This document shows positions 51,071 through 61,017 of a DNA stretch of 64,000 nt, one piece after another. Origin of the DNA: Thermocatellispora tengchongensis (GTDB lineage Bacteria; Actinomycetota; Actinomycetes; Streptosporangiales; Streptosporangiaceae); assembly GCF_014202315.1 (NCBI RefSeq), contig NZ_JACHGN010000016.1:62001-126000 (forward strand), written 5' to 3'. Positions within the stretch are counted from its first letter, which is position 1, and each line of letters begins with the position of its first letter. Below the pieces are notes generated by a model, which ran no database searches, had not been told where the DNA came from, and saw only the letters and a list, made by a program, of their open reading frames with translations. The position numbers and the translations under genes are program-made.

Positions 51071-51156
51071 GTGTTGCTCCGTTGCCACATTTCCGGCGAA
51101 TGACGCAGACTGTCTCCCATGACGTCACACTTGTCAACGGTGCCGGAGCCGCGATT

Positions 51157-51747
51157 GTGAGCACTCCGCTGCAGCGGCACCTCAGCGGCGCGGCCCCGGC
51201 CCGCCCGGGCCCGCTCGACGTGCTGCGCGAGGCCCAGCGCATGTTCCAGGCGGGCGAGCGCGTGGACATGCAGACCCTCGCGGCCACGCTCGGCGTGGAC
51301 CGCACCACCGTGTACCGGTGGGTCGGGTCACGCGAACGGCTCCTGGTCGAGGTGCTGTGGCGCCTGATGAGCAAGACGGTGGCCCGCCTGCGCGAGCCCA
51401 CGGCGGCCGGCGCCCGCCCCACGGCCGCCGAGGTGATCGTCGGGGCCACGCACGCGGCGATGACGAACGCGGGCATGCGCCGCTTCCTGCAGCAGGAGGG
51501 CGACCTGGCCCTGAAGCTGCTGACCACCAAGGCGGGGGAGTTCCAGCACCGCCTGATCGAGCTGGTCGCCGACGTGGTCGAGGCCGACCGCCGCGACGGC
51601 CTGCTGCGCAGTCCCCTGCCCGCCGAGGAGCTGCCCTACGTCCTGGTCCGGATCATGGAGTCCTACGTCTACCTCGGGCTGATCACCGGCGAGGAGCCCG
51701 ACACCGCCCGCGCGGCCCAGGTCATCCGGGTCCTGCTGCCCTCCTGA
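51157..51747 (+). CDS. TetR family regulator (QsdR-like)
   Basis: 196 residues from GTG 51157 (CCGGAG upstream). Helix-turn-helix VDMQTLAATLGVDRTTVYRW followed by VGSRERLLVEVLW, then an all-helical effector domain. An ATG at 51100 is also in frame but would leave only 29 bases to the divergent esterase start. QsdR-type members sit next to lactonase or esterase genes, as here. Confidence 0.88.
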   Translation: MSTPLQRHLSGAAPARPGPLDVLREAQRMFQAGERVDMQTLAATLGVDRTTVYRWVGSRERLLVEVLWRLMSKTVARLREPTAAGARPTAAEVIVGATHAAMTNAGMRRFLQQEGDLALKLLTTKAGEFQHRLIELVADVVEADRRDGLLRSPLPAEELPYVLVRIMESYVYLGLITGEEPDTARAAQVIRVLLPS

Positions 51748-51786
51748 CCCGGCCCGTGGCCGGGCCGCGTCACCGGGATGGCTGCG

Positions 51787-52551
51787 TCAGCGGCCTGTCA
51801 GCGCGCCCGCGTACCGGCGGAGCACCGGCTCCAGGTAGTCCGCGAGGGGGCCGCCGAGGGCCGGCAGCTCGGCCGGGCCGGCGACCAGGGCGATCTCGTC
51901 GAGTTCCGGGTCGCGCCCCAGCGCCCGCTCCGCGCTCACCGCGGCGGCGTGCCGCTCGCGCAGCAGCGACTCGGGCCGGGGCGGGGCGAGGAACAGCACC
52001 CCGACGTTGCCGTGGTCACCGCGCGTGACCAGCCACAGCCTCAGCTCCTGCGGCGCGAGCTGCACGCCGGTCTCCTCGGCCAGCTCCCGGGCGGCGTGCC
52101 GGGTGAGCGCGGCCGCATCCAGGCGGTCGCCGGCCGGCGGGGGTTCGACCGTGCCGCCGGGAAGCTGCCAGCGGCCGGGGAAGGACGTGGCCGGCGACAT
52201 CCGCCCCACCAGCACGCGCCTGTCCTCGGAAGGCTGCAGGACGCTGACGAACAGCGACGGCAGCAACGCGGTGGCGCCCGGGACCCGGCGCAGGGCGAGC
52301 AGCCGGTACGTCGTGCGCGCCCAGGCGATGACCAGGTCGTGCGGCCCGTCGCGGTCCAGCCCGGCGCACGCCGCCACCGGCCCGTCGAACAGGCACGGGT
52401 TGGCCCGGACCGCCTCCTCCCACACCTGGTCCATGGCCGCCCGCTCCTGCGGTGAGGGCCGGGGCGCGGGGGCTTCGACCAGGCGGAGCCGGCCGGGCTG
52501 CAGGAACTCGACGCCGTCGCGGTGCTGCGGTGGTTGGCTCACCCGGCTCAT
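51787..52551 (-). CDS. NUDIX hydrolase-domain protein
   Basis: 254 residues. After ~110 residues of helical N-terminal domain comes a Nudix core; the box is stretched as GGTVEPPPAGDRLDAAALTR then HAARELAEETGV, with the REx2EExG core intact. It would hydrolyse a nucleoside diphosphate linked to another moiety; substrate unknown. ATG 52551 lacks a good RBS. It is downstream of the SARP gene on the same strand. Confidence 0.82.
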   Translation of the reverse strand: MSRVSQPPQHRDGVEFLQPGRLRLVEAPAPRPSPQERAAMDQVWEEAVRANPCLFDGPVAACAGLDRDGPHDLVIAWARTTYRLLALRRVPGATALLPSLFVSVLQPSEDRRVLVGRMSPATSFPGRWQLPGGTVEPPPAGDRLDAAALTRHAARELAEETGVQLAPQELRLWLVTRGDHGNVGVLFLAPPRPESLLRERHAAAVSAERALGRDPELDEIALVAGPAELPALGGPLADYLEPVLRRYAGALTGR

Positions 52552-52616
52552 GCTGGCACACCCGCCCCGCCCCGGCGGCGTACGACATGCGGGCGGCGCG
52601 CCGTGACCCGTCCGGG

Positions 52617-54575
52617 TCAGCGGCCGTGCAGGGCGGCGGCGAGGGCGTCGAGGTGGCGGGCGACGGGGCCGAGGGTGAGCATGCCGCTGCCGGCGCCGGC
52701 CAGCTCGGCGGCGGCGGGCGCGAGGGCGGCATGGGCGCGCCGCATCGCCTCCCGGTCGCCCAGGGCGATGCCCGCCCGGCCCATCAGGCACCACAGGGCC
52801 TCGGCCAGCAGGTCGCGGGGCGGGTCGGGGGCCGCGCGCAGGGCCTGGGCGGCCTCGTCGCGGCGGTCGCGGGCCAGCAGCACCAGGGGGCGGGCCCACG
52901 GCTCGTAGGGCCCCCACCCGCCGGGTTCGCCGAGGACGGGCAGCCCGTGGCGCAGGCGCAGGCACAGCAGCGCCAGCGCAAGCAGGCCGTCTTCCACGCC
53001 GGGCATGCCGCAGCCGTCCAGGCGTTCGGCGGCCCGCCGGTAGGCCGCCTCGGCCTCGGCGGGCCCGGCCCGGCCGGTGGCGTCCAGGCGCAGCGCCCGG
53101 TACCACTGGGTGAACACCCCCACCAGCGGCAGCTCATGCCGCTCGGCCAGGCGGTCGGCGGCGCGGGCGTGCTCGTCGGCGGCCGGGAAGTCGGCGAGCG
53201 CGGCGCGCGACTGGAGGCGGATGAGGTGCCCGAGCACCTCGTAGGTGACCAGGCCGTGGCGCCGGGACAACGCGATCAGCTCGGCGCCGATCTCGTCGCG
53301 CCGCCCGGCCAGTCCGGTGCGGTGGAAGGTCTGCATGAACAGGCCGTTGAGCGCGAAGGCCAGCAGCGCCGGATCGTCCAGGCCGCGGGCGATCCGCTCG
53401 GCCTCGCGGGCCGCCTGGGGGCCGCGGGCGCAGTGGGTGCCGCGCGATTCCAGGGCGATCGTGGCCAGCAGCCGGGCGCGGGTGGCCTCGGGCGCGCCGG
53501 GCGGGAGCGCGGCCAGGGTGCGTTCGGCCGCCGCGACGATCCGGGCCGCCTGCGCGGGGTCGTCGCTGCGGGTCCAGATCGCCGGGACGTCGTAGGCGCC
53601 GATGACGCGCGCGGTCAGCTCGGGGTCGTGCAGCTCCTCGGCCGCGGCGACGGCGGCGGCGCGGTGGCGGCGGGCCGCCTCAAGCCCGCTGCCGCCGGTC
53701 ACGGCCAGGTCGCGCATCAGGCCGACCGTGGACTCCAGCCGGGCGCGGGCGCCGCGCGGCGCAACCCGGTCGTAGGCGGCGGCGGCCTGCGCCCACACCT
53801 GTTCGGCCCTGGCCGGGGCGTCCAGGTGCGGGGCCTGGCGCAGGATGTCGGCCTCCAGGCCGCGCAGCGCCGGCCCGGGGTCCACCCCCAGGTGCTCCAC
53901 GAGGAGCGTACGCGCCCGCCGCAGCACCGCCAGCGCGTCGCCCTGGCGGCCGGTGCGGTACAGCGCCAGCGCCAGCAGCCGCCAGGCGTCCTCGCGCCAG
54001 GGGTGCCCGGCCACGTGCGCGTCCAGATCCGGCACCGCCTCGGCGGCCAGGCCCAGGGCCAATCGCGCGCCGGCCTGCCGCTCCACGGCGGTCAGGCGCA
54101 GCTCGGCCAGGCGGGAGCGCTCGGCGTGCGCCCAGTCCTGCTCGGCGAACTCGGCGTACGCCGGGCCGCGCCACCAGCCCAGCGCCTCCTCCAGCCGCGT
54201 GAGCGCCTGCTCGGGCGGCAGCTCCGGGGCGGCGGCGACCGCCTGCTCGAACCTCCAGGCGTCCACGGCGCCGGGCTCGGCGCGCAGCGCGTACCCCGGC
54301 CCCTCGGTGACCAGCAGCCGCGCGGCGGCGCGGGGCGGGCGGCCGGGCTCCAGCGCCCGGCGCAGCGCGGCCACGAACGTGCGCACCGCGCTGACCGCGC
54401 CCGGCGGCGGGTCGTCCCACAGGTCGGCCACCAGGTCGGCGAGCGGGACGACGCGGCGGCGGGCGATGATCAGCCGGGCCAGCACCGCCCGGTGCCGGGG
54501 CCCTTTCAGCCCGATCACGGCGCCGGAGGGCTCCCAGGCCGTCACCGGCCCCAGGACTCCGAACCCGACCTGCAC
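52617..54575 (-). CDS. SARP/AfsR-type regulator with BTAD domain
   Basis: 652 residues. N-terminal OmpR-like winged helix (LKGPRHRAVLARLIIARRRV; VSAVRTFVAALRRALEPG), then the bacterial transcriptional activator domain (AHVAGHPWREDAWRLLALAL; YRTGRQGDALAVLRRARTLL), and a long C-terminal helical TPR-like part without an NB-ARC P-loop. SARP proteins activate secondary metabolite or specialised hydrolase genes. GTG 54575 follows AAAGGAG at 11-12 bases. Divergent from the hydrolase at 54686, its likely target. Confidence 0.9.
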   Translation of the reverse strand: MQVGFGVLGPVTAWEPSGAVIGLKGPRHRAVLARLIIARRRVVPLADLVADLWDDPPPGAVSAVRTFVAALRRALEPGRPPRAAARLLVTEGPGYALRAEPGAVDAWRFEQAVAAAPELPPEQALTRLEEALGWWRGPAYAEFAEQDWAHAERSRLAELRLTAVERQAGARLALGLAAEAVPDLDAHVAGHPWREDAWRLLALALYRTGRQGDALAVLRRARTLLVEHLGVDPGPALRGLEADILRQAPHLDAPARAEQVWAQAAAAYDRVAPRGARARLESTVGLMRDLAVTGGSGLEAARRHRAAAVAAAEELHDPELTARVIGAYDVPAIWTRSDDPAQAARIVAAAERTLAALPPGAPEATRARLLATIALESRGTHCARGPQAAREAERIARGLDDPALLAFALNGLFMQTFHRTGLAGRRDEIGAELIALSRRHGLVTYEVLGHLIRLQSRAALADFPAADEHARAADRLAERHELPLVGVFTQWYRALRLDATGRAGPAEAEAAYRRAAERLDGCGMPGVEDGLLALALLCLRLRHGLPVLGEPGGWGPYEPWARPLVLLARDRRDEAAQALRAAPDPPRDLLAEALWCLMGRAGIALGDREAMRRAHAALAPAAAELAGAGSGMLTLGPVARHLDALAAALHGR

Positions 54576-54685
54576 TGCGCGACCACTCCTTTCACCGGTC
54601 ACCGTAGCGCGCTGACCGGATGCTCATCGCCGCCCGGCAGGGTGGACGGCGTCCGGCACCGAGTGAGAGGAACGGAGAAACCACC

Positions 54686-55564
54686 ATGGCCCCTGTCATC
54701 CCCGGATTCGGCTACCAGCGGGTCCCCGTCGGCGACGGGGTGTCGCTGAACGTGGCCGTCGCGGGCTCGGGCAGCCCGATCGTGCTGCTGCACGGCTTCC
54801 CGCAGACCCACCTGATGTGGCGGCACGTGGCCGCCGACCTGGCGGCCGGTCACACCGTGATCTGCCCCGACCTGCGCGGCTACGGAGCCAGCGACAAGCC
54901 CGCCGAGAGCGGCCCCGGCACCTACTCCAAGCGCACCATGGCCGCCGACGTGATCGCCCTGGCCCGCGCCCTGGGGCACGAGCGCTTCGCGCTGGCCGGG
55001 CACGACCGCGGCGCCCTGGTGGCCTTCCGCGCCGGTTTGGACCACCCCGAGGCGATCACCCACCTGGCCTGCCTGGACGTGCTGCCGACGGTGGACATGT
55101 GGGAGGTGTTGCGCGGCGCCGGCGCCGCGGTCGGCTTCCACCTGTACCTGATGGCCCAGCCGCCCGGCCTGCCCGAGCAGATGATCGCCGCGGCCCCGGA
55201 CGTCTTCTTCGGGCACTTCCTGGACCTGTGGGCGGGCGACCGGGGGGCGATCCCCGCCGACGTGCGCGCGGCCTACCTGTCGGCCTGCCGGGAGGCGATC
55301 CCCTCGATCGTGGCCGACTACCGCGCCTCGGCCGGGATCGACATCGAGCACGACCTGGCCGACCGCGAGGCCGGCGCCCGGCTGCGGATGCCGGTCACCG
55401 TGCTGCAGCAGGACTGGGGCGCCGCCCTCGGCTACGACGCCGCCGCGCTGTGGCGCGCCTGGGCCCCGGACTTGCGGCACGTGACGGTGACGTGCGGCCA
55501 CTTCATGGCCGAGGAGGCCCCCGCCGACATCGCCGGGGCGCTGCGCGAGCTGCTGACGCGCTGA
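54686..55564 (+). CDS. alpha/beta hydrolase (haloacetate dehalogenase/epoxide hydrolase-like)
   Basis: 292 residues. Oxyanion motif [18 protein letters not shown]; the nucleophile is Asp in [18 protein letters not shown] rather than Ser, which is the pattern of haloacetate dehalogenases and epoxide hydrolases; the base is His in [21 protein letters not shown] supports this branch. RBS GGAGAAA. Divergent SARP regulator at 54575. Confidence 0.9.
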   Translation: MAPVIPGFGYQRVPVGDGVSLNVAVAGSGSPIVLLHGFPQTHLMWRHVAADLAAGHTVICPDLRGYGASDKPAESGPGTYSKRTMAADVIALARALGHERFALAGHDRGALVAFRAGLDHPEAITHLACLDVLPTVDMWEVLRGAGAAVGFHLYLMAQPPGLPEQMIAAAPDVFFGHFLDLWAGDRGAIPADVRAAYLSACREAIPSIVADYRASAGIDIEHDLADREAGARLRMPVTVLQQDWGAALGYDAAALWRAWAPDLRHVTVTCGHFMAEEAPADIAGALRELLTR

Positions 55565-55641
55565 GCCCCCCGGGGGCGGAACGGCGGGGTGCGCCTTCGA
55601 CGTGCCCGACGGGTGCGCGCGGCCTCGGTAGGCTCCATCGC

Positions 55642-56547
55642 GTGACCCGATCCGCGTCGAGCGGATCCGCCGAGCAGAAACCGGAGCTGATGATCCAACG
55701 CGACTCGCGAGCCGTATCGCAGGGCCAGGCCCCGCCGGAACGTACGCCGGCGGGCGTGCGCGCCGCACAGGCCGTGCGCCTGCCCGAGCCCTGGGCGTCG
55801 TCGGCGGTGACGGTGGTGATGCCCACCTACAACGAGGCCGACAACCTGCCCGCCGTCCTGGAGGCCCTGTTCGCCCTGCCCCTGCCGGCGTTGCGGGTGC
55901 TGGTGGTGGACGACAACTCCCCCGACGGCACCGGTGACCTGGCCGAGCGGCTGGCCCGCGAGGAGTACGGGCCCGAGCGCCTGTCGGTGCTGCGCCGTCC
56001 GGGCAAGCAGGGGCTCGGCCGCGCCTACGTGCACGGCATCACGCACGCGCTGGAGCACGGCGCCGACTTCGTCGTGCAGATGGACGCCGATCTGTCCCAT
56101 CCGCCCGAGGCGGTGCCGCAGATGCTGGGCACGCTGCTGTCCACCGAGGCCGACGTCGTGATCGGCAGCCGTTACGCCACCGGCGGCAAGCTGGCCGAGA
56201 ACTGGGCGCCGCACCGCAAGGCCCTGTCGGCGTGGGCGAACTTCTATGTGCGGGTGCTGCTGCACCTGCGCATCCGCGACGTGACCGCCGGGTTCAAGAT
56301 CTGGCGCCGCGAGACGCTGCGCGCGATCGACGTGGCCGGGGTGGCCAGCAACGGCTACTCCTTCCAGGTCGAGATGAACTACCGCGCCGTCAGGCTCGGC
56401 CTGAAGATCGTCGAGGTGCCGATCCGGTTCGAGGAGCGCCACGACGGCCAGAGCAAGATGAGCCTGGGCGTGCAGCTTGAGTCGGCGCTGATGCCGTTCC
56501 GGCTGCGCCGCCTGGCGGGCCGGCTCGGCGCCCCGCCGCGCGAATGA
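55642..56547 (+). CDS. polyprenol-phosphate mannosyltransferase-like GT2 glycosyltransferase
   Basis: 301 residues. GT-A fold: [40 protein letters not shown], the metal-binding DXD as [15 protein letters not shown], and [20 protein letters not shown] with [20 protein letters not shown]. This is the Ppm1/DPM1 catalytic domain that moves mannose from GDP-mannose to polyprenyl phosphate for mannosylated glycolipids and glycoproteins; it lacks the acyltransferase and membrane domains. A TAGGCT -10 box at 55628-55633 lies 8 bases before GTG 55642, so the message is probably leaderless; ATG 55690 is an alternative. Confidence 0.92.
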   Translation: MTRSASSGSAEQKPELMIQRDSRAVSQGQAPPERTPAGVRAAQAVRLPEPWASSAVTVVMPTYNEADNLPAVLEALFALPLPALRVLVVDDNSPDGTGDLAERLAREEYGPERLSVLRRPGKQGLGRAYVHGITHALEHGADFVVQMDADLSHPPEAVPQMLGTLLSTEADVVIGSRYATGGKLAENWAPHRKALSAWANFYVRVLLHLRIRDVTAGFKIWRRETLRAIDVAGVASNGYSFQVEMNYRAVRLGLKIVEVPIRFEERHDGQSKMSLGVQLESALMPFRLRRLAGRLGAPPRE

Positions 56548-56571
56548 CGGGGGAACGCGCGGCGATCCGGC

Positions 56572-57105
56572 TCAGGCGCCCGGCCGGGGCGGGTGCTCGG
56601 CGGCCCAGCGCGCCCAGTCGGCCAGGGCCTGGTTGAGCCGGATGGCGGCCTCGATGGTCACCCGCATCGACTGCACCGGCGGGGCGCTGCCGAACTCGCC
56701 GCGGTCCTTGCGCGCGGCGTAGTCGCGGTAGACCTCCGCGGCGGCGGCGTAGAACGCGGCCTCGCGCTCCAGGTGATCGGCCAGCTCGCCGGGGTCCATC
56801 AGCCAGAAGAACAGCGAGCGCAGCAGCGGCTGCAGCCGCATGGTGTGGTCCACGTCGCCGTCGGCCAGCCACTTGCGCACCGCCGCCAGCCCGTCGGGGG
56901 TGATCCGGTACGCCGTGCGCCGCCGCGGCCCCTGGCTGTCGACCTCGATCAGCCCCTCATCGGCCAGGCGGCGCAGCTCGGCGTAGATCTTGGGGTGCTG
57001 GGCCGGCCAGATCTGGCCCAGCACCTCCTGGAAGCGCTGGGCCAGGTCGTATCCGCTGGCCGGTCCCTCGGCCAGCAGGCCGAGCAGCCCGTAGCGCAGC
57101 GACAT
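56572..57105 (-). CDS. PadR family transcriptional regulator
   Basis: 177 residues. N-terminal PadR winged helix (GLLGLLAEGPASGYDLAQRF; HPKIYAELRRLADEGLIEVD) and the C-terminal coiled dimerisation part (ADHLEREAAFYAAAAEVYRD). PadR proteins usually repress efflux or detoxification genes. GAGGGAGG precedes ATG 57105. Convergent with the glycosyltransferase; downstream of, and possibly co-transcribed with, the hydrolase at 57182-57952. Confidence 0.92.
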   Translation of the reverse strand: MSLRYGLLGLLAEGPASGYDLAQRFQEVLGQIWPAQHPKIYAELRRLADEGLIEVDSQGPRRRTAYRITPDGLAAVRKWLADGDVDHTMRLQPLLRSLFFWLMDPGELADHLEREAAFYAAAAEVYRDYAARKDRGEFGSAPPVQSMRVTIEAAIRLNQALADWARWAAEHPPRPGA

Positions 57106-57181
57106 GCCAACGCCTCCCTCAACGCGCGCGCCGATCCCGAGATCCCATCTTGGCACGGCGCGGCGGTGCGGGAGGCCACGG

Positions 57182-57952
57182 TCAGGGCCGGGTGAAGAAC
57201 TCGGTGAGCACCGGGGCGATCACGTCGGGGGCCACGTCGTGGCCCTGCCCGTCCAGGGTCAGGTGGGCGCCGCGGGGCAGGGCGGCGGCCAGGGCGCGGG
57301 CGGTGGCGCGCATCCACTCGGGGCTGTCGCCGCCGTCCAGCACCAGCACCGGCCCGCCGGCGCCGGACACCCGCGGCAGCCCGCCGCCGGTCAGCGCGAA
57401 GTCGTAGGGCAGGGTGTGCGCCACGGCCTCCAGGGCCGCCCACATCGGAGTGGAGCGCATCTGCCCGATCATCTGCCGTGGCAGGCCGACCCCGGTCATG
57501 AACGCCTCCAGGGCGTCGCCGCGGCGTCCCTGGCCGATCAGGCCGGCGATGCGGCGCCCGGCCTCGGCTCCGGCGGCGGCCTCGGCGGCGTCGAGGGCGT
57601 AGGGCGGCTCGTACAGCGCCGCCCTGGCCACCCCGGCGCCGGCGATCATCGCGCGCAGGACCAGCGCGGCGCCGGAGGAGTGGCCGTAGGCGTACGCCGT
57701 GCCGCCGGCCGCGGCGATCAGCGCGGCCAGGTCCTCCACCTCCCGCTCGGGGGCGTACGGCGGGGTGTCGCCGCTGTCGCCGCGCCCCCGCCGGTCGTAG
57801 GTGTAGACGGTGAAGTGCCCGGCCAGCAGCGGGACCAGGGGCCCGGGGCTGTGGCGGGTGTTGAGCGCGCCGCCTGTGATCACGAGCGCGGGGCCGGTTC
57901 CGGTGCGCTCGAAGGCGATGGCGGTGCCGTCGGCGGAGGTGACCTTCTCCAT
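57182..57952 (-). CDS. alpha/beta hydrolase
   Basis: 256 residues. Early motif ALVITGGALNTRHSPGPL and YTYDRRGRGDSGDTPPYAPE, nucleophile elbow AYAYGHSSGAALVLRAMI (GHSSG), C-terminal His in LDGQGHDVAPDVIAPVL. This branch (YDRRGRGDS) is common in actinomycetes and untested for substrate. AAGGG precedes ATG 57952. It lies between the sigma gene and PadR on the same strand. Confidence 0.88.
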   Translation of the reverse strand: MEKVTSADGTAIAFERTGTGPALVITGGALNTRHSPGPLVPLLAGHFTVYTYDRRGRGDSGDTPPYAPEREVEDLAALIAAAGGTAYAYGHSSGAALVLRAMIAGAGVARAALYEPPYALDAAEAAAGAEAGRRIAGLIGQGRRGDALEAFMTGVGLPRQMIGQMRSTPMWAALEAVAHTLPYDFALTGGGLPRVSGAGGPVLVLDGGDSPEWMRATARALAAALPRGAHLTLDGQGHDVAPDVIAPVLTEFFTRP

Positions 57953-58050
57953 GGGGCAGCCCTTCTTCGTCGTTCGGTGTTCGTCTGCGGGGGCGGAACG
58001 CCGCCCGCGTCCCACCGACGAACGGCCCCGCCCGGCACAGACACCCCCGG

Positions 58051-59331
58051 TCAGGGCCGCCCGCCCACCTCCTGCAGCCGGCGTGTCAGGTAGCGGCGTT
58101 CGGGGCCGGTGGGGGCCAGCTCCAGCGCCCGCCCGTAGGCGCTGGCGGCCTCGGCCGCGCGGCCCATGCGGCGCAGCAGGTCGGCGCGGGTGGCCGGCAG
58201 CAGGTGGTAGCCCTCCAGCGTGCCGGCGGCCTCCAGCGCCTCCACCAGTTCCAGCCCGGCGGCCGGGCCGCGGGCCATGCCGACCGCGACCGCCCGGTTC
58301 AGCTCCACCACCGGCGAGGGCGTCAGGCGGGCCAGCCTGCCGTACAGCGCGGCGATCTCCTGCCAGTCGGTGTCCTGCCAGCGCGCGGCGGTGGCGTGGC
58401 AGGCGGCGATGGCCGCCTGGATCTGGTACGGCCCCGGCCGTCCGCGCCGCAGCGCCCGGTCCAGCACCGCGACGCCCTCCTCGATCTCGGCGGAGTCCCA
58501 CCGCGCCCGGTCCTGGTGCTCCAGGGTGACCAGTTCGCCCGCCTCGTCCACCCGCGTCGCGCGGCGGGCGTGGTGCAGCAGCAGCAACGCCAGCAGCCCG
58601 CCGGCCTCCGGCTCGCCGGGCATCAGCCCGGCCAGCAGGCGGGCCAGCCGGATCGCCTCCCCGGCCAGCACCTGGCGCATCGGATCGGCCCCGGCGGAGT
58701 AGCCCTCGTTGAACAGCAGGTACAGCACCGCCAGCACCGCCGCGGTGCGCTCGGGCAGCAGGTGGGCCGGCGGCACGCGGAAGGGGATGCCCGCGTCGCG
58801 GATCTTGCGTTTGGCGCGCACGAGGCGCTGCGACATCGTGGCCTGCGGCACCAGGAACGCCCGCGCGATCTGCGCGGTGCTCAGCCCGGCCAGCGTGCGC
58901 AGGGTGAGCGCGACGCGCGCCTCGAAGGCCAGGGCGGGATGGCAGCAGGTGAACATCAGCCGCAGCCGGTCATCGGCCACGCCGCTGGCCGTGGCGCCGC
59001 CCTCGTCCGCCGACGCGGGGTCCTGCCCGAGGTCCTGCGCGGGGTCCTGCGCCGTCAGGGCCGCCTCCCGCAGCTTGGCCCGCCCGGCCCGCTCGCGGCG
59101 CAGCCGGTCGGTGGCCCGGTTGCGGGCCGTGACCGTCAGCCAGGCCCCTGGCCGGCGTGGCACGCCGTCGCGCGGCCAGACCCGCAGCGCGGCGGCGAAG
59201 GCGTCCTGGGCGCACTCCTCGGCGAGGTCCCAGTCGCCGGTCAGGCCGATCAAGGTGGCGACGATCTGGCCCCACTCCTGGCGGAAGGCGGCCTCGACCG
59301 CCGCGGTCACGTCGCCGGGGGCGCCGGTCAC
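58051..59331 (-). CDS. ECF sigma factor with C-terminal TPR-like extension (ECF42-like)
   Basis: 426 residues, the same architecture as the gene at 9792: region 2 [20 protein letters not shown] and [38 protein letters not shown], region 4 [20 protein letters not shown], then DUF6596 ([16 protein letters not shown]) and TPR-like helices. A short acidic, repeat-like insert ([17 protein letters not shown]) follows region 2. GTG 59331 overlaps the DGPF stop as GTGA. Having two ECF42-like modules in one window is notable. Confidence 0.93.
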   Translation of the reverse strand: MTGAPGDVTAAVEAAFRQEWGQIVATLIGLTGDWDLAEECAQDAFAAALRVWPRDGVPRRPGAWLTVTARNRATDRLRRERAGRAKLREAALTAQDPAQDLGQDPASADEGGATASGVADDRLRLMFTCCHPALAFEARVALTLRTLAGLSTAQIARAFLVPQATMSQRLVRAKRKIRDAGIPFRVPPAHLLPERTAAVLAVLYLLFNEGYSAGADPMRQVLAGEAIRLARLLAGLMPGEPEAGGLLALLLLHHARRATRVDEAGELVTLEHQDRARWDSAEIEEGVAVLDRALRRGRPGPYQIQAAIAACHATAARWQDTDWQEIAALYGRLARLTPSPVVELNRAVAVGMARGPAAGLELVEALEAAGTLEGYHLLPATRADLLRRMGRAAEAASAYGRALELAPTGPERRYLTRRLQEVGGRP

Positions 59332-59663
59332 GGCTCCAGGACCGGCCGGATCTCGATCTTGCCGACGGCGGCGACCGGGTGGCGGGCCGCGATGCGCACG
59401 GCCTCCTCCATCGTGGCGCACTCGATCATGCTGAAGCCGCCGACGAGGTCCTTGGTCTCGGCGAAGGGGCCGTCGCTGACCAGCACCTCGCCCTCGCGCA
59501 CCCGGACGGTGGCCGTCTCGGGGCGCAACGCGCCGCCGCCGACCAGGACGCCGCGCTCGGTCATCTCCTGCGACCAGCCGCCGCAGCCGTCCATGGCCTC
59601 CAGCCTGGCCCGCGCCTCGGGACCGGCCGTGTCGTCGGCGCCGATCAGCAGCATGTATCGCAT
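59328..59663 (-). CDS. DGPF-domain (YCII-related) protein
   Basis: 111 residues with [13 protein letters not shown] at the start and [20 protein letters not shown], the family signature. It is the partner of the overlapping ECF42-like sigma gene. GAAGGAGGG precedes ATG 59663, and a TGTCGG-N17-CGTC promoter lies upstream. Confidence 0.92.
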   Translation of the reverse strand: MRYMLLIGADDTAGPEARARLEAMDGCGGWSQEMTERGVLVGGGALRPETATVRVREGEVLVSDGPFAETKDLVGGFSMIECATMEEAVRIAARHPVAAVGKIEIRPVLEP

Positions 59664-59697
59664 GGGTGTCCCTCCTTCGAACCCCGCCGCCTGCCAC

Positions 59698-59724
59698 GAC
59701 GAACCCTAGCCGCCGGCACCGACA
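59698..59724 (-). promoter_or_regulatory. ECF42-like promoter of the DGPF-sigma operon
   Basis: On the minus strand TGTCGG (59724-59719), 17 bases, CGTC (59701-59698), 35 bases before the DGPF start. This fits the published ECF42 pattern and resembles the promoter at 12042-12068. The remaining 59725-59936 holds no gene that I can see. Confidence 0.55.
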
Positions 59725-59936
59725 GCCTGGAAAGCGGCGGGCGTGGGCCGTCACCGTGGGGATGGTCGCCGCCCAGGTCCCGTTCCCCCGGCCGAAGGAG
59801 CGACCGTGCGGTCACGGCGCCGGCGGGAGCCGGTCGCGATCCATCCCCGGGCGGGCGGCACCGGCGACCCGCCGCATCCGGCTCGTGCGGCGGAGGTCGC
59901 CTCGCCGTGGCGGCCGACCGCCGCCTGACCCCGGTT

Positions 59937-60245
59937 TCAGTCGGGCATGGAGTCCAGGTGGCGTTCCAGGGCGTCCAGGCGGCCGGCCCACAGCCGGCGG
60001 TAGGGCGCCAGCCACTGGTCGATCTCGGCCAGCGGCTCGGGACGCAGTTCGTACCACCGGCGCTGGGCGTCGCGGCGCACCCGGACCAGGCCGGCCTCGC
60101 GCAGCACCCGCAGGTGCTTGGAGGTGCCGGGCTGGCTCAGGCCGAGCTGCTCGGTGATCTCGCCGACCAGGCGGGGCCGCTCCAGCAGCAGGTCGAGGAT
60201 GCGCCGCCGGGTGGGCTCGGCGAGCACGTCGAAGGGAGCCAGCAT
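59937..60245 (-). CDS. ArsR family transcriptional regulator
   Basis: 102 residues of winged helix: FDVLAEPTRRRILDLLLERP, VGEITEQLGLSQPGTSKHLR, VLREAGLVRVRRDAQRRWYE. No metal-binding CxC motif is visible, so a non-metal branch (such as those paired with SRPBCC genes) is likely. TATGAT lies 7 bases before ATG 60245, giving a leaderless-type promoter; ATG 60257 is the alternative start inside that box. Confidence 0.9.
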   Translation of the reverse strand: MLAPFDVLAEPTRRRILDLLLERPRLVGEITEQLGLSQPGTSKHLRVLREAGLVRVRRDAQRRWYELRPEPLAEIDQWLAPYRRLWAGRLDALERHLDSMPD

Positions 60246-60362
60246 GCCGTCAATCATACCAAAGCGGCTATATAAAACCACCGGCATGTATGGCCCCCTC
60301 GCGGCATCGGCAAGGCGCCTCGGCGCTCCGGCCCGGCCCACCCGTCATCAGCGCCCGCGGCG

Positions 60363-60770
60363 TCACCTCCCGGCGTCGAGAGCCTCGGTGATCTTGCGGG
60401 CCATCTCCGCCATGGTCGGGCTGACCTCGCCCTGCTGGGACCGGGTGGCCGCCTCGACGGCGACGAGGACGGTGCGGCGGAAGTTGCCCGCCTCGGCCGG
60501 GTCCTGCTCCTTGAGCAGGCTCATGGACGCCGTCAGGGCCGGCAGCACCTGGTCGGCGAGCTGGGCCACGGTCGTGCCGTACTTCACGCCCTTGGGCGCC
60601 TTGGCGAGCACGTGCCCGACCAGGCCGGTCGCGGAGGTCAGGGCGATGGAGCCCTCGGTGCCGGCCTTGTGGGCAGAGCCGGCGGCACCGGCGGCGGACA
60701 TCAGCGAGACGGCGCCCCACGCGGCGGTGCGAAGAGTGATCTTGTCCTGCTCGTGGAGGGTGACGGTCAT
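60363..60770 (-). CDS. conserved 135-residue protein of unknown function, paralogue C
   Basis: 135 residues, sharing with copies A (34921) and B (63041) the blocks QDKITLRTAAWGAVSL, SATGLVGHVLA, VLPALTASMSLLKEQDPAEA, GNFRRTVLVAVEAATR and RKITEALDA. Differences cluster in residues 59-70. No recognised domain. RBS GAAGGAG precedes the ATG. The conserved promoter block lies about 180 bases upstream, with only a 24-codon ORF between, unlike copies A and B where a hydrolase gene intervenes. Confidence 0.88.
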   Translation of the reverse strand: MTVTLHEQDKITLRTAAWGAVSLMSAAGAAGSAHKAGTEGSIALTSATGLVGHVLAKAPKGVKYGTTVAQLADQVLPALTASMSLLKEQDPAEAGNFRRTVLVAVEAATRSQQGEVSPTMAEMARKITEALDAGR

Positions 60771-60861
60771 GACTGCATGCTCCTTCGAACCGATTGAGAA
60801 GAATTCACCTCAACGGACCGGCGGCGGATGCGGCCCTGCCGAGGGCCCCGGTGCGGATCGC

Positions 60862-60936
60862 TCAGGCCGGGTCGCCCGAGAAGACCGCCCCCGGCCTCGA
60901 GGCCGCGACCGCCGGAACGTTCATGGCATCCACCAT
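60862..60936 (-). CDS. candidate 24-residue ORF after promoter block C
   Basis: MVDAMNVPAVAASRPGAVFS plus four residues, in the position where copies A and B begin their first reading frame. The start context of this ORF (about 40 bases) is nearly the same as at 61507. It may be a leader peptide or the stub of a lost hydrolase gene. Confidence 0.3.
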   Translation of the reverse strand: MVDAMNVPAVAASRPGAVFSGDPA

Positions 60937-60947
60937 CGCCGGCCGCT

Positions 60948-60989
60948 CTGATATCGGGCCGTCGCCGTCCTGACGCGGCCGCTGACACC
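60948..60989 (-). promoter_or_regulatory. conserved ECF-like promoter block, copy C
   Basis: On the minus strand TGTCAGC (60987-60981), 16 bases, CGAC (60964-60961), then CCCGATATCAG. Nearly identical to copy B and similar to copy A. Confidence 0.6.
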
Positions 60990-61017
60990 GTCACTTGACG
61001 CCGCCGCACCGCTCACC

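Noticed and set aside
51120-51127. TGACGTCA palindrome between esterase and TetR genes
   Set aside because: An 8-bp palindrome is expected by chance in this length; no longer symmetry supports it as the operator.
51790-51806. GCGTCAGCGGCCTGTCAG, part of the conserved promoter block sequence
   Set aside because: It overlaps the last codons of the NUDIX gene, lacks the CGAC element at the right distance and does not precede a gene.
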